Assembly (NCBI GenBank): GCA_013911975.1
Contig: JACESF010000011.1
Coordinates: forward strand, 18,441 to 82,440
Reading direction: 5' to 3'
DNA from: Hyphomicrobiales bacterium
Lineage (GTDB): Bacteria > Pseudomonadota > Alphaproteobacteria > Rhizobiales > Xanthobacteraceae
DNA: 64,000 nucleotides
Part shown: piece after piece, positions 56,526-64,000 of the stretch
How positions within the stretch are numbered: the first letter of the stretch is position 1
Layout: the number at the start of each line of letters is the position of its first letter
Position numbers and translations under genes: made by a program
The notes under the pieces: generated by a model
Databases searched by the model: none
What the model saw: the letters and a program-made list of their open reading frames with translations, nothing else
Told to the model about the DNA's origin: nothing

Positions 56526-57986
56526 ATGAGTGTCGCGGAAGCCATTTCCGTTCCGTCCGAAGTGCCGCTGCGTCAACCCAAGGGTCTGACCTTCCTGTTC
56601 GCGGCCGAGATGTGGGAGCGGTTCAGCTTCTACGGCATGCAGGCCCTCATCGTGCTCTACATGGTGAAGGTCCTGGGCTTCTCCGATGCGCGCGCCAGCC
56701 TCACCTACGGGGCCTATGCGGCCTTCGTGTTCCTCACCCCCATTGCCGGCGGCGCGCTGGCGGACCGGGTGCTGGGCTTCCGCTGGGCGGTGATCGTCGG
56801 CGGCATCATCATCATGATCGGCCATATCGTGCTGGCCCTGCCGTTCGGCAGCGCCAGCATGTTCGCGGGCATGGCCTTCGTTGTGGTGGGCACGGGCTTC
56901 TTCAAGTCGTCCGTCTCGGCCGTGGTGGGCCAGCTCTACGGCAAGGACGATCCGCGCCGCGACGGCGGCTTCACCATCTTCTACATGGGCATCAATGTGG
57001 GCGCGCTGCTGGCGACGCTCATCGTGGGCTATGTGGGCCAGCAGATTGACTGGCACCTGGGCTTCGGCCTCGCCGCCATCGGCATGGCCATCGGCCTTGC
57101 GGTGTTCGCCTGGGGCACGCGCCACTATGCGGAACAGAGCCTCGTCTGCCCGCGCCCGCGCATGGTGCTGCCGGCGGTGGTGGCTGCGCTCCTCGCCGTT
57201 CCGGTGCTTACCTATCTCCTGGCCGAGCCGGACGGCGCCAAGATGATGATGCTCATCGGCGGCGGCCTGACCTATGCCTATGTGGTCTACCGCGCCTTCA
57301 CGGCCGAGCCGGAATATCGCCGGCACCTCGTGGCGATCCTCATCTATGTGCTGTTCGCCAGCTTCTTCTGGGCCCTGTTCAAGCAGAAGGACGGGCCGGT
57401 GCTGCTGCTGGTGGACCGGGCCATCGACCGGCACATCTTCGGCTTCGAGATGCCCTCGGCCATGTTCACCTCCTTCAACCCGTTCATGATCCTGATCCTC
57501 GCGCCGCTGTTCGCCCGCATCTGGCGCGCCTTCGCGGCGCAGGGGCGCCCGATCTCCACGGGGGTGAAGTTCCTGCTGGGCCTGCTGTTCGCCAGCGGCT
57601 GTTTCGGCCTCATCGCCACGGCGGCCTATCTTTCCTCATCCGGCGTCCCGGCCTCGCTGCTCTGGATGGCGGCGGCCATCCTGCTGCTCACCTGCGGGGA
57701 ACTGGCGCTCTCGCCCGTGGGCCTATCCATGGTCACGGCCCTGTCGCCGCCGAGCCTCACCGGCCTTATGTTCGGGGCGTGGTTCCTCTCCACCTCGTTC
57801 GGCGCCTATGCGGCGGGCTGGATCGGAACGCTCGCGGCGGTTCCGGCGGGGGCGGACGCCTCCATGGCCGCCTATGCCGCCGCCTGTGCGGAGGTCTATC
57901 TGAAGGTGGCGCTCCTCGGCTTCGGCGCGGCGGTGGTGTTTTCCTGCCTTCTGCCCCTGCTGAAGCGCCTCCAGCAGCACGCCTGA
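56526..57986 (+). CDS. POT/PTR-family proton-coupled oligopeptide transporter
   Basis: This inner-membrane di/tripeptide:H+ symporter has 486 residues from the ATG at 56526 (GGGGGG upstream). The family motif ExxERFxxYG is present as [20 protein letters not shown]. It has 12 or more hydrophobic spans, with [28 protein letters not shown] as the PTR2 signature region. An upstream in-frame extension to 56460 is not supported. Confidence 0.93.
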   Translation: MSVAEAISVPSEVPLRQPKGLTFLFAAEMWERFSFYGMQALIVLYMVKVLGFSDARASLTYGAYAAFVFLTPIAGGALADRVLGFRWAVIVGGIIIMIGHIVLALPFGSASMFAGMAFVVVGTGFFKSSVSAVVGQLYGKDDPRRDGGFTIFYMGINVGALLATLIVGYVGQQIDWHLGFGLAAIGMAIGLAVFAWGTRHYAEQSLVCPRPRMVLPAVVAALLAVPVLTYLLAEPDGAKMMMLIGGGLTYAYVVYRAFTAEPEYRRHLVAILIYVLFASFFWALFKQKDGPVLLLVDRAIDRHIFGFEMPSAMFTSFNPFMILILAPLFARIWRAFAAQGRPISTGVKFLLGLLFASGCFGLIATAAYLSSSGVPASLLWMAAAILLLTCGELALSPVGLSMVTALSPPSLTGLMFGAWFLSTSFGAYAAGWIGTLAAVPAGADASMAAYAAACAEVYLKVALLGFGAAVVFSCLLPLLKRLQQHA

Positions 57987-58068
57987 CCTTGAACGCGGGG
58001 GCAGGGCGCCCAATCTGAAGGGGGCCGGCGGGGGCGAGGAACGCCGGTCCATCCCAGGAGCCGCCTGC

Positions 58069-59076
58069 ATGTCTGCCTTCTCCATCCTCGACCTCGCCCA
58101 TGTTCCGGACGGGGGCGTGCCGGCCGATGCGCTGCGCAATTCGCTGGAACTGGCGCAGGCAGCCGAGCGGCTCGGCTACCAGCGCTTCTGGCTCGCCGAG
58201 CACCACAACATGATCGGCATCGCCTCCGCCGCCACCTCGGTGGTGATCGGCCATGTGGCGGCGGGCACGCAGGTCATCCGGGTGGGCGCGGGGGGCATCA
58301 TGCTGCCCAACCATTCGCCCCTGGTGATCGCCGAGCAGTTCGGCACTCTCGCGACGCTCTTTCCCGGCCGCATCGACCTCGGCCTCGGCCGCGCGCCGGG
58401 CACCGACCAGCGCACCCTGCGCGCCCTGCGCCGCGACCCCCAGGCGGCGGACACCTTCCCCCAGGACGTGCTGGAATTGCAGGCGCTGCTGGGCCCGCCC
58501 CAGGACGGGCAGAAGGTATTCGCGGTGCCGGGCACCAATACGCGGGTGCCGCTCTGGATTCTCGGCTCCAGCCATTACGGCGCGCAGCTCGCGGGCATGC
58601 TGGGCCTGCCCTACGCCTTCGCCTCCCATTTCGCCCCCGGCGCCCTCATGCAGGCGCTGGAAATCTATCGCGAGCGCTTCGAGCCCTCCGCCCAGCGCGA
58701 CACCCCCTATGCCATGGTGGGCGTGAACGTGGTGGCCGCCGATACGGACGCGGAGGCCCGCCGCCTGTTCACCTCGGCCCAGCAGGCCTTCACCAACATG
58801 GTGCGCGGCACGCGCGGCCTGCTGCCCCGGCCCATCGACGACATCGAGACCTATTGGTCGCCCCATGAGAAGGCGCATGCCTCCTCCATGCTGGCCTGCT
58901 CCTTCGTGGGCAGCCGGGAGACGGTGCGCGCGCAGCTCGCCGACTTCCTGGCGCGCACGGGGGCGGACGAACTCATGGTCGCCTCCGCCATCCATGATCC
59001 GGCGGCGCGCATCCGCTCCTATGAAATCCTCGCCGAGGTGCAGACCGACCTTGCGCGCGAGCCCGTTTCCGCCTGA
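58069..59076 (+). CDS. LLM-class flavin-dependent oxidoreductase
   Basis: This luciferase-like monooxygenase has 335 residues and a TIM barrel. It contains [34 protein letters not shown] near the start (written here only as landmarks [10 protein letters not shown] and [20 protein letters not shown]), [17 protein letters not shown] and [15 protein letters not shown]. The substrate is unknown. It precedes the molybdopterin gene by 28 bp, so co-transcription is likely. Confidence 0.92.
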   Translation: MSAFSILDLAHVPDGGVPADALRNSLELAQAAERLGYQRFWLAEHHNMIGIASAATSVVIGHVAAGTQVIRVGAGGIMLPNHSPLVIAEQFGTLATLFPGRIDLGLGRAPGTDQRTLRALRRDPQAADTFPQDVLELQALLGPPQDGQKVFAVPGTNTRVPLWILGSSHYGAQLAGMLGLPYAFASHFAPGALMQALEIYRERFEPSAQRDTPYAMVGVNVVAADTDAEARRLFTSAQQAFTNMVRGTRGLLPRPIDDIETYWSPHEKAHASSMLACSFVGSRETVRAQLADFLARTGADELMVASAIHDPAARIRSYEILAEVQTDLAREPVSA

Positions 59077-59104
59077 GCTTGAACATCCTTCGCGGAGTGC
59101 CTGC

Positions 59105-59782
59105 ATGTCTGAGGATGACGACGCCCCGGCGCCCGGCGCCGCGACCACCAAGCTCACCGCCACCAAGCAGCGCTGGGCGCAGGAGCACAAGTTCCTGACC
59201 GGGCGCACCGCCCGCCCGGAGGCCGAGCGCCTGCCGCCCGGCCAGCATCTGGTGCGGGACTGGCCGGTGCTCGATCTCGGCATGCAGCCGGACGTACCCA
59301 CCGAGCGCTGGACGCTGGACGTGGACGGGCTGGTGGAGCGGCCCCTTCATCTGCGCTGGGCGGACTTCCAGGCCCTGCCGCAGAGCCGGGAGGTGAGCGA
59401 CATCCATTGCGTCACCACCTGGTCGCGCTACGACAATCGCTGGGACGGCGTTCGCACGCAGGACCTGCTGGAACGGGTGGGCCCCCGCCCGGAAGCGCAT
59501 TTCGTGGCGCTGGAATCCTTCGACGGCTACACCACCAACCTGCCCCTGGCGGACTTCGCCGCCCCCGACGCCCTCATCGCCCATGCCTGGGAGGGCGAGC
59601 CGCTCTCCCGCGTTCATGGCGGCCCGGCGCGGCTCGTGGTGCCGCACCTGTATTTCTGGAAGAGCGCCAAGTGGCTGAAGCGCATCACTTTCCTGCCCCA
59701 GGACCAGCTCGGCTTCTGGGAGGTGCGCGGCTATCACGAGCGCGGCGACCCGTGGGCGGAGCAGCGCTATTCCGACGACTGA
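59105..59782 (+). CDS. Molybdopterin-dependent sulfite-oxidase-fold oxidoreductase
   Basis: This 225-residue protein has the sulfite oxidase/YedY (MsrP) Moco domain. The Mo-ligand Cys102 is in SDIHCVTTWSRYDNRW. FVALESFDGYTTNLPL, LSRVHGGPARLVVPHLYFWKSAKW and VRGYHERGDPWAEQRYSDD complete the fold. There is no Tat signal or heme domain, so it is probably cytoplasmic; the electron partner is unknown. It starts 28 bp after the LLM gene. Confidence 0.9.
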   Translation: MSEDDDAPAPGAATTKLTATKQRWAQEHKFLTGRTARPEAERLPPGQHLVRDWPVLDLGMQPDVPTERWTLDVDGLVERPLHLRWADFQALPQSREVSDIHCVTTWSRYDNRWDGVRTQDLLERVGPRPEAHFVALESFDGYTTNLPLADFAAPDALIAHAWEGEPLSRVHGGPARLVVPHLYFWKSAKWLKRITFLPQDQLGFWEVRGYHERGDPWAEQRYSDD

Positions 59783-59797
59783 GCGCCTGGGGGGGCG

Positions 59798-60433
59798 TCA
59801 GATGGGCGGAAGGTTCAGCCAGCGGCTGATACCGGTCAGCACGATATCCACCGAAAGCGCCGCCAGGATCAGGCCCATGATGCGCCGGATGAGGTTCGCG
59901 CCCGACGAGCCGATGACCTTCACCACATAGTCGCCCAGCCAGAACAGGACCATGAGGATCAGCATCAGCGCCGCCAGCACCCCGATGGTGATGGCCTGCT
60001 GGGACAGGACATGGCGGTCGTTGTCGGAGAGGATCACCACGGTGAGGATGGCGCCCGGACCGGCGATGACGGGAATGGCCAGCGGATAGACCGCCATGGA
60101 GGTGACGTGCTTGTCCGAATCCATCTCCACCGCCTTCACGGAATGGGGCTCGGAGAAGATCATGCTGGTGGCGTACATGAACAGGACCAGCCCACCCGCG
60201 ATGCGGAAGGAAAGTTCTGAAATCTCCATGGCGTTCAGCAGAATCCGGCCGAGCAACATGAAGAAAACCAGGATCAGGAAGGCGAAGAAGCAGGCCAGCA
60301 GCGCCGCCTTGTGGCGCTGCTTGGGAGTCATTTCGGAGGTGAAGGCGAGGAACAGGGAGAGATGGCTGATGGGTTCGAGCACCGCCCAGAGCGTGACGAA
60401 TTGCGTGACCACCAGGTTAAGGGTGCTCTCCAT
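59798..60433 (-). CDS. MarC-family integral membrane protein
   Basis: This 211-residue MarC/UPF0056 protein has about six hydrophobic spans. Family segments are LWAVLEPISHLSLFLAFTSE, the conserved AGPGAILTVVIL, and LIRRIMGLILAALSVDIVLTGI. The start at 60433 has a GGGGA site; a longer frame to 60568 overlaps the divergent FMN reductase region. Its role is unknown, and it is not a confirmed multidrug pump. Confidence 0.92.
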   Translation of the reverse strand: MESTLNLVVTQFVTLWAVLEPISHLSLFLAFTSEMTPKQRHKAALLACFFAFLILVFFMLLGRILLNAMEISELSFRIAGGLVLFMYATSMIFSEPHSVKAVEMDSDKHVTSMAVYPLAIPVIAGPGAILTVVILSDNDRHVLSQQAITIGVLAALMLILMVLFWLGDYVVKVIGSSGANLIRRIMGLILAALSVDIVLTGISRWLNLPPI

Positions 60434-60533
60434 CTCTATCCCCCGTTTTGCTGCCCGCCCCAGCATGCGATGATTTGAGGCCCCGCGCCAAGGCGAAGAA
60501 AATGTAAGGCGCGGAAAATGAAGGAGAACCGCG

Positions 60534-61076
60534 ATGAAGTGGGTGGTTTGGCTCGGCAGTGTCCGCAAGGGATCCTACAATGCCGCCATCGCGCGCGCGC
60601 TCCAGGACCTCGCGCCGGAAGGCGTGGAGGTGGCGCTGCTGCCGTCCGTGGCGGACCTGCCCATCTATAGCGGCGACATCCAGGATGCGGGCTTCCCCGC
60701 GCCCGTGACCGCCCTCGGCGAGCAGATCGCCGCCGCCGACGGCGTGATCATCGTGTCGCCGGAATACAATTACTCGGTGCCCGGCGGCCTGAAGAATGCC
60801 ATCGACTGGGTCTCCCGCCTCAAGCCCATGCCCATGAAGGGAAAACCGGTTTTGCTCCAGTCCGCCTCCATGGGCGTGTTCGGGGGCGCGCGCATGCAAT
60901 ATCACCTGCGCCAGATCCTCGTGGGGCTGGACGCCCATGTGATGAACGTGCCGGAAGTGATGGTGGGCGCGGCCCACAAGAAGGTGAGCGAGGACGGCGT
61001 GCTGACCGACGAGGGGACGCGGGACTTCATCCGCACCCAGCTCGGCGCCTTCAGCTCCTTCGTCGGCAACGGCTGA
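60534..61076 (+). CDS. NADPH-dependent FMN reductase-like flavoprotein
   Basis: This 180-residue flavodoxin-like reductase has the FMN phosphate-binding GSVRKGSYNAAIARAL, the stacking segment SPEYNYSVPGGLKNAIDWVSR, and SASMGVFGGARMQYHLRQIL. The ATG has AAGGAGAA upstream. It is related to azoreductase/ChrR-type quinone reductases and divergent from marC. Confidence 0.92.
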   Translation: MKWVVWLGSVRKGSYNAAIARALQDLAPEGVEVALLPSVADLPIYSGDIQDAGFPAPVTALGEQIAAADGVIIVSPEYNYSVPGGLKNAIDWVSRLKPMPMKGKPVLLQSASMGVFGGARMQYHLRQILVGLDAHVMNVPEVMVGAAHKKVSEDGVLTDEGTRDFIRTQLGAFSSFVGNG

Positions 61077-61087
61077 CGGCACACACG

Positions 61088-61110
61088 GGAGGCCGCTTCA
61101 GGCGGCCTCC
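61088..61110. terminator. Hairpin between the FMN reductase gene and queD
   Basis: GGAGGCCGC-TTCAG-GCGGCCTCC is a 9-bp perfect stem between two convergent genes. No U-run is present. Confidence 0.65.
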
Positions 61111-61137
61111 GCTCTCACGGGGCGGGAGCGGCCGCGC

Positions 61138-61494
61138 TCAGGCCCCGCCATATTCCGCCCAGGACATGGGCGTCTCGAACACCCGCACCAAAGCCAGCGG
61201 GGCGAGCAGGGGCTTCGCCCGCTCCCAGATCCAGAGCGCGATATGCTCGGCCGTGGGGTTGGAGAGCCCCTCGATGTCGTTCAGGCAATGATGGTCGAGC
61301 CGCTCCAGCAGGGGCGCGAAGGCGGCCTCCACGTCGAAGAAGTCCGCCACGAAGCCGGTATGGGCATCCACCGGCCCGTCCAGCACCAGTTCCACCCGGT
61401 AGGAATGGCCGTGCATGCGGAAGCATTTGTGCGTCTGCGGCACGTGGGGCAGGCGGTGCGCCGCCTCGAAGGTAAAGGCCTGGGTGATCCGCAC
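61138..61494 (-). CDS. queD: 6-carboxy-5,6,7,8-tetrahydropterin synthase
   Basis: QueD catalyses the second step of queuosine/7-deazaguanine synthesis. It has 118 residues from the GTG at 61494 (AAGGA before it). Motifs: FTFEAAHRLPHVPQTHKCF (Zn His and catalytic Cys), RMHGHSYRVELVL (Zn His pair), DFFDVEAAF, LDHHCLNDI and PTAEHIALWIW. It lies downstream of queE on the same strand. Confidence 0.95.
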   Translation of the reverse strand: MRITQAFTFEAAHRLPHVPQTHKCFRMHGHSYRVELVLDGPVDAHTGFVADFFDVEAAFAPLLERLDHHCLNDIEGLSNPTAEHIALWIWERAKPLLAPLALVRVFETPMSWAEYGGA

Positions 61495-61605
61495 GATGGG
61501 TCCTTTAGGGCACGTCCGGGCGAAAGCCGCCGCGGCCCGCGCAGCAAACACGCTGAAACAAAAATATAGGCCGCTTCCGCGCCGCCATGAAGCCGGGAAG
61601 CGATC

Positions 61606-62238
61606 TCAGGGAATGCCGATCATCTTATGGGTCTGCACCGAGAGACGCCATTGGGGATGGTCGAGGCAATAGGCCACCGCCGCGTCCGTGTTGGCGCGCC
61701 GGGCGGGGCCGTCCATGGGTTGCAGGAAGAAATGGGTGAAATCGAGGCCCGCCACGCTCTCCGGCGGCAGGTCCGGCTGGGGATAGACCAGCTTCAGCTC
61801 GTGCCCGTGGCGCAGCACCAGCCCGGCGCCCGCCTTGGGGCTCACGCAGATCCAGTCGATGCCCTCGGGCGGTTCCTGCGTGCCGTTGGTCTCGATGGCG
61901 ATCTCGAAGCCCCGCCCGTGCACGGCGGCGACCAGGGCCGGGTCGATCTGGAGCAGCGGCTCGCCGCCGGTGAACACCACGAAGCGCCGGGCCGCCTCCG
62001 GCCCCCAGACCCGCACCAGCGCGTCCGCCAGCGCCTCGGCGGAGGCGAACCGCCCGCCGCCCTCGCCATCCATCCCCACGAAGTCGGTGTCGCAGAAGCG
62101 GCAGACCGCGCCCTCGCGATCCTCCTCCCGGCCGGACCAGAGGTTGCAGCCGGCGAACCGGCAGAACACCGCCGCGCGGCCCGCCTGGGCGCCTTCGCCC
62201 TGGAGCGTCTTGAACATTTCCTTCACGGCATACGACAT
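61606..62238 (-). CDS. queE: 7-carboxy-7-deazaguanine synthase
   Basis: QueE is a radical SAM enzyme that makes CDG for queuosine or 7-deazaguanine DNA modification. It has 210 residues. The N-terminus EMFKTLQGEGAQAGRAAVFC leads to the cluster cysteines, CNLW...VCRFCD, with a longer spacing than the classic CxxxCxxC, as usual for QueE. FTGGEPLLQ and ETNGTQ follow. queD is 111 bp downstream. queC and queF are not in the window. Confidence 0.95.
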   Translation of the reverse strand: MSYAVKEMFKTLQGEGAQAGRAAVFCRFAGCNLWSGREEDREGAVCRFCDTDFVGMDGEGGGRFASAEALADALVRVWGPEAARRFVVFTGGEPLLQIDPALVAAVHGRGFEIAIETNGTQEPPEGIDWICVSPKAGAGLVLRHGHELKLVYPQPDLPPESVAGLDFTHFFLQPMDGPARRANTDAAVAYCLDHPQWRLSVQTHKMIGIP

Positions 62239-62484
62239 GGCGGCGACCGGCTTCGGCGACGGGGCTGAGCCCTTTGCCCTTCGCCCCTTATTCCCGGGTC
62301 TTATGGCCTTGCCGCCTGCGAGGGAAGGGGCGCGGGCGCATGGCATGCATGTCTGCAAGCTCATCTTGCGCGTTCGCGTCTCGCATGGCGCGGGCGCATT
62401 CCTTAAGTGTTGTCCCGGACGCCTCGCCTTACGAGGCAGGACTTTTCGCCGGCCCCCTCCGGGCCGCGCCGCAGGAGACGCACC

Positions 62485-63429
62485 ATGCAGCTCACGGGCA
62501 TTCACCACCTCACCGCCGTCTCGGCGGACGCGCCCTACAACCACCATTTCTACACCCGCACGCTGGGCATGCGGCTGGTGAAGAAGACGGTGAACCAAGA
62601 CGACACCTCCGCCTATCACCTCTTCTATGCGGACGGGCGCGGCAGCCCGGGCACCGACCTCACCTTCTTCGACTGGCCCGTGGCCCGCGAACGGCGCGGC
62701 ACCCGCTCCGTGGTGCGCACCGCGCTGCGGGTGCGCGACGAGCAGGCGATGGATTATTGGGCCGCGCGCCTCGCCGCCGAAGGCGTGAACGCCCAGCCCA
62801 TCTCGCAGCGGGACGGCCGCGCGGTGCTGGATTTCGAGGACAAGGAGGGCCAGCGCCTGTCCCTGGTGGTGGATGGCGGGCAGGGCCCGGGCGTCCCCTG
62901 GGAGAAGAGCCCCGTTCCGGCCGCGCACCAGATCAGGGGCCTCGGCCCCATCACCCTCTCCGTGCCGGATCTCGCCCCCACAGAGGCGGTGCTGACCGTG
63001 CTCATGAACATGCGTAAGGCCCGCACCTATGTGGAGGACGGGGTGGAGGTGAGCGTGTTCGAGATGGGCGAGGGCGGCCCGGCGGCCGAGCTTCACGTGC
63101 GCGTGGAACCCAACCTCGCCCCGGCGGGGCAGGGGGCGGGCGCGGTGCATCACGTGGCCTTCCGCTTGCCCACCTTCGCGGACTATGACGCCTGGGCCGA
63201 GCGGCTGAAGGCCTATCGCGTGCCGTCCTCCGGCCCGGTGGACCGCTTCTATTTCCGCAGCCTCTATTTCCGCGAGCCCAACGGCATCCTGTTCGAACTG
63301 GCCACCGACGAACCCGGCTTCGCGGCGGATGAGCCCATGGAGACCCTGGGCGAGAAGTTGGCCCTGCCGCCGTTCCTGGAAGGGCGGCGGGCGCAGATCG
63401 AGGCGGGGTTGAAGCCGTTGGAGACGTGA
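62485..63429 (+). CDS. VOC-family ring-cleaving dioxygenase/glyoxalase-like protein
   Basis: This 314-residue protein carries two VOC (vicinal oxygen chelate) modules. The first begins [14 protein letters not shown] [20 protein letters not shown], with [15 protein letters not shown]. The second has [18 protein letters not shown] and [15 protein letters not shown] with the metal Glu. It resembles the PcpA/LinE or MhqO hydroquinone dioxygenase group. The ATG at 62485 has CAGGAG upstream. Its 3' part is duplicated downstream as a truncated copy. Confidence 0.88.
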   Translation: MQLTGIHHLTAVSADAPYNHHFYTRTLGMRLVKKTVNQDDTSAYHLFYADGRGSPGTDLTFFDWPVARERRGTRSVVRTALRVRDEQAMDYWAARLAAEGVNAQPISQRDGRAVLDFEDKEGQRLSLVVDGGQGPGVPWEKSPVPAAHQIRGLGPITLSVPDLAPTEAVLTVLMNMRKARTYVEDGVEVSVFEMGEGGPAAELHVRVEPNLAPAGQGAGAVHHVAFRLPTFADYDAWAERLKAYRVPSSGPVDRFYFRSLYFREPNGILFELATDEPGFAADEPMETLGEKLALPPFLEGRRAQIEAGLKPLET

Positions 63430-63593
63430 GGGGGGCGCCGTTCTGAGGGGCGCTCGGGGCGCAGGTTGGGCGCCGGCCCCGGGATAGGGCCTGCGCCGGT
63501 GGCACAAGCAGGGCTCGACCTCGGCAGGCGGTTGAGGCGCCGCTGGCCCCTGCCGGCCGCGCCTCTCGTCCCGCCCGCGCCGTCCCTCCCGCC

Positions 63594-63689
63594 GTCATGG
63601 CCGGGCTTGACCCGGCCATCCACGCCGCGCCCCTGGGTCCGCGTTTAAGGGAGGGCCGTGGATGCCCGGATCAAGTCCGGGCATGACGG
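63594..63689. repeat. Composite palindromic repeat element (copy B)
   Basis: The left unit is GTCATGGCCGGGCTTGACCC then GGCCATCCACGC (63594-63625). The right unit (63658-63689) is GTGGATGCCCGGATCAAGTC then CGGGCATGACGG. It has the same architecture as the element at 21422-21517: two facing hairpins with CATGAC and GTGGAT edges. It lies between the intact VOC gene and its truncated copy. Confidence 0.8.
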
Positions 63690-63711
63690 GTGCGAGAGGG
63701 GGCGGCGGCGG

Positions 63712-63988
63712 CGGGGTGCATCACGTGGCCTTCCGCATCCCCACCTTCGCGGACTACGACGCCTGGGCGCAGCGCCTCAACGCGCTCCGCGTGCTGTCCT
63801 CCGGCCCCGTGGACCGCTTCTATTTCCGCAGCCTCTATTTCCGCGAGCACAACGGGATTTTGTTTGAACTGGCCACCGACGAGCCGGGCTTTGCGGCGGA
63901 CGAGCCGATGGAGAGCCTGGGGGAGAAGCTGGCGCTGCCGCCGTTTTTGGAAGGGCGGCGGGCGCAGATCTAGGCGGGGTTGAAGCCG
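63712..63988 (+). pseudogene. Truncated, stop-containing copy of the VOC dioxygenase C-terminus
   Basis: From GGVHHVAFR to the end, about 90 codons match the last third of the gene at 62485-63429, with scattered substitutions (for example RLPTF to RIPTF, REPNG to REHNG, ETLGEK to ESLGEK). The N-terminal two thirds are missing. In place of the GAG codon of AQIEAGLKP there is a TAG at 63971-63973, and the following GCGGGGTTGAAGCCGTTG is still aligned. The copy starts just after palindromic repeat B and cannot make a functional two-module enzyme. Confidence 0.85.
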
Positions 63989-64000
63989 TTGGGGTGAGGC

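Noticed and set aside
61606..63507. N-terminal extension of queE to 63507
   Set aside because: The extension runs antisense to the VOC dioxygenase gene. QueE homology begins at MSYAVKEMFKTLQGEG at 62238.

Overview
The window is a GC-rich (roughly 70%) stretch of an alphaproteobacterial chromosome. The gene set points to Hyphomicrobiales, and probably to the Xanthobacteraceae-like part of that order: the phosphotransferase ChpT of the CckA-ChpT-CtrA relay, a DUF1134/EipA protein, RNase E with a large acidic insertion, a TorF-type porin, and GTG/ATGA-coupled cobalamin genes. The family-level placement is inference from protein style, not a computed phylogeny. Most of the window is ordinary chromosomal backbone. 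I saw no prophage, insertion sequence, CRISPR array, tRNA or rRNA.

Layout. 1-3.6 kb: 3' part of map, radC, a porin, and a secreted protein with two Inh-like domains. 3.6-9.9 kb: a 2-hydroxyacid dehydrogenase divergent from a CUT1-type ABC importer (ATPase, Tat-type binding protein, two permeases), then a YqhA-family membrane protein. 10-12.8 kb: ffh-rpsP-rimM on the minus strand, without the usual trmD-rplS continuation. 13-16.9 kb: a small DUF5990-like protein, then an ECF sigma/RskA-type anti-sigma pair divergent from a DUF4394 protein. The two directions share a near-identical promoter, CCTGCATCC-N15-GTGTA(A/G)CC. 16.9-18.7 kb: gabD-like dehydrogenase and a small protein.

18.8-33.2 kb is a cobalamin (corrin ring) locus. 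A minus-strand cobalamin riboswitch at 33.04-33.23 kb precedes DUF1636-cobW-cobN-cobG-cobH-cobI-cobJ, nearly all joined by stop/start overlaps. cobK is convergent with cobJ. cobL-cobE-cobM form a second overlapping minus-strand unit, followed by cbiD (+) and cobB (-). The set is the oxygen-dependent route (CobG, CobJ, CobM, CobK, CobL, CobH, CobN) with CbiD as the C1-methyltransferase, and no cobF in the window.

33.3-42.4 kb: rne with a roughly 0.7-kb upstream region, then cell-wall genes amiC and mrcA (PBP1A), and prfB. 42.4-47.6 kb: a YefM-YoeB toxin-antitoxin pair, an FAH-family hydrolase, msrA, a membrane protein, a GNAT acetyltransferase, ppa and a thiolase. 47.6-51.5 kb: HxlR regulator, a NadE homologue whose catalytic motifs are replaced, and formate-tetrahydrofolate ligase (fhs), in that transcriptional order. 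51.5-64 kb: an alpha/beta hydrolase, an MDR oxidoreductase, a coiled-coil membrane protein, eipA divergent from chpT, a POT peptide transporter, an LLM flavin monooxygenase plus a molybdopterin oxidoreductase, a MarC protein, an FMN reductase, queD and queE (7-deazaguanine pathway), and a VOC dioxygenase. The window ends with a truncated, stop-containing duplicate of the dioxygenase, joined to it across a palindromic repeat element that also occurs at 21.4 kb.

The observations most worth follow-up are the NadE-like double pseudoenzyme in an operon with hxlR and fhs, the mirrored ECF promoters, the CbiD-containing aerobic cobalamin set under a riboswitch, and the repeat-bounded duplication at the end of the window.
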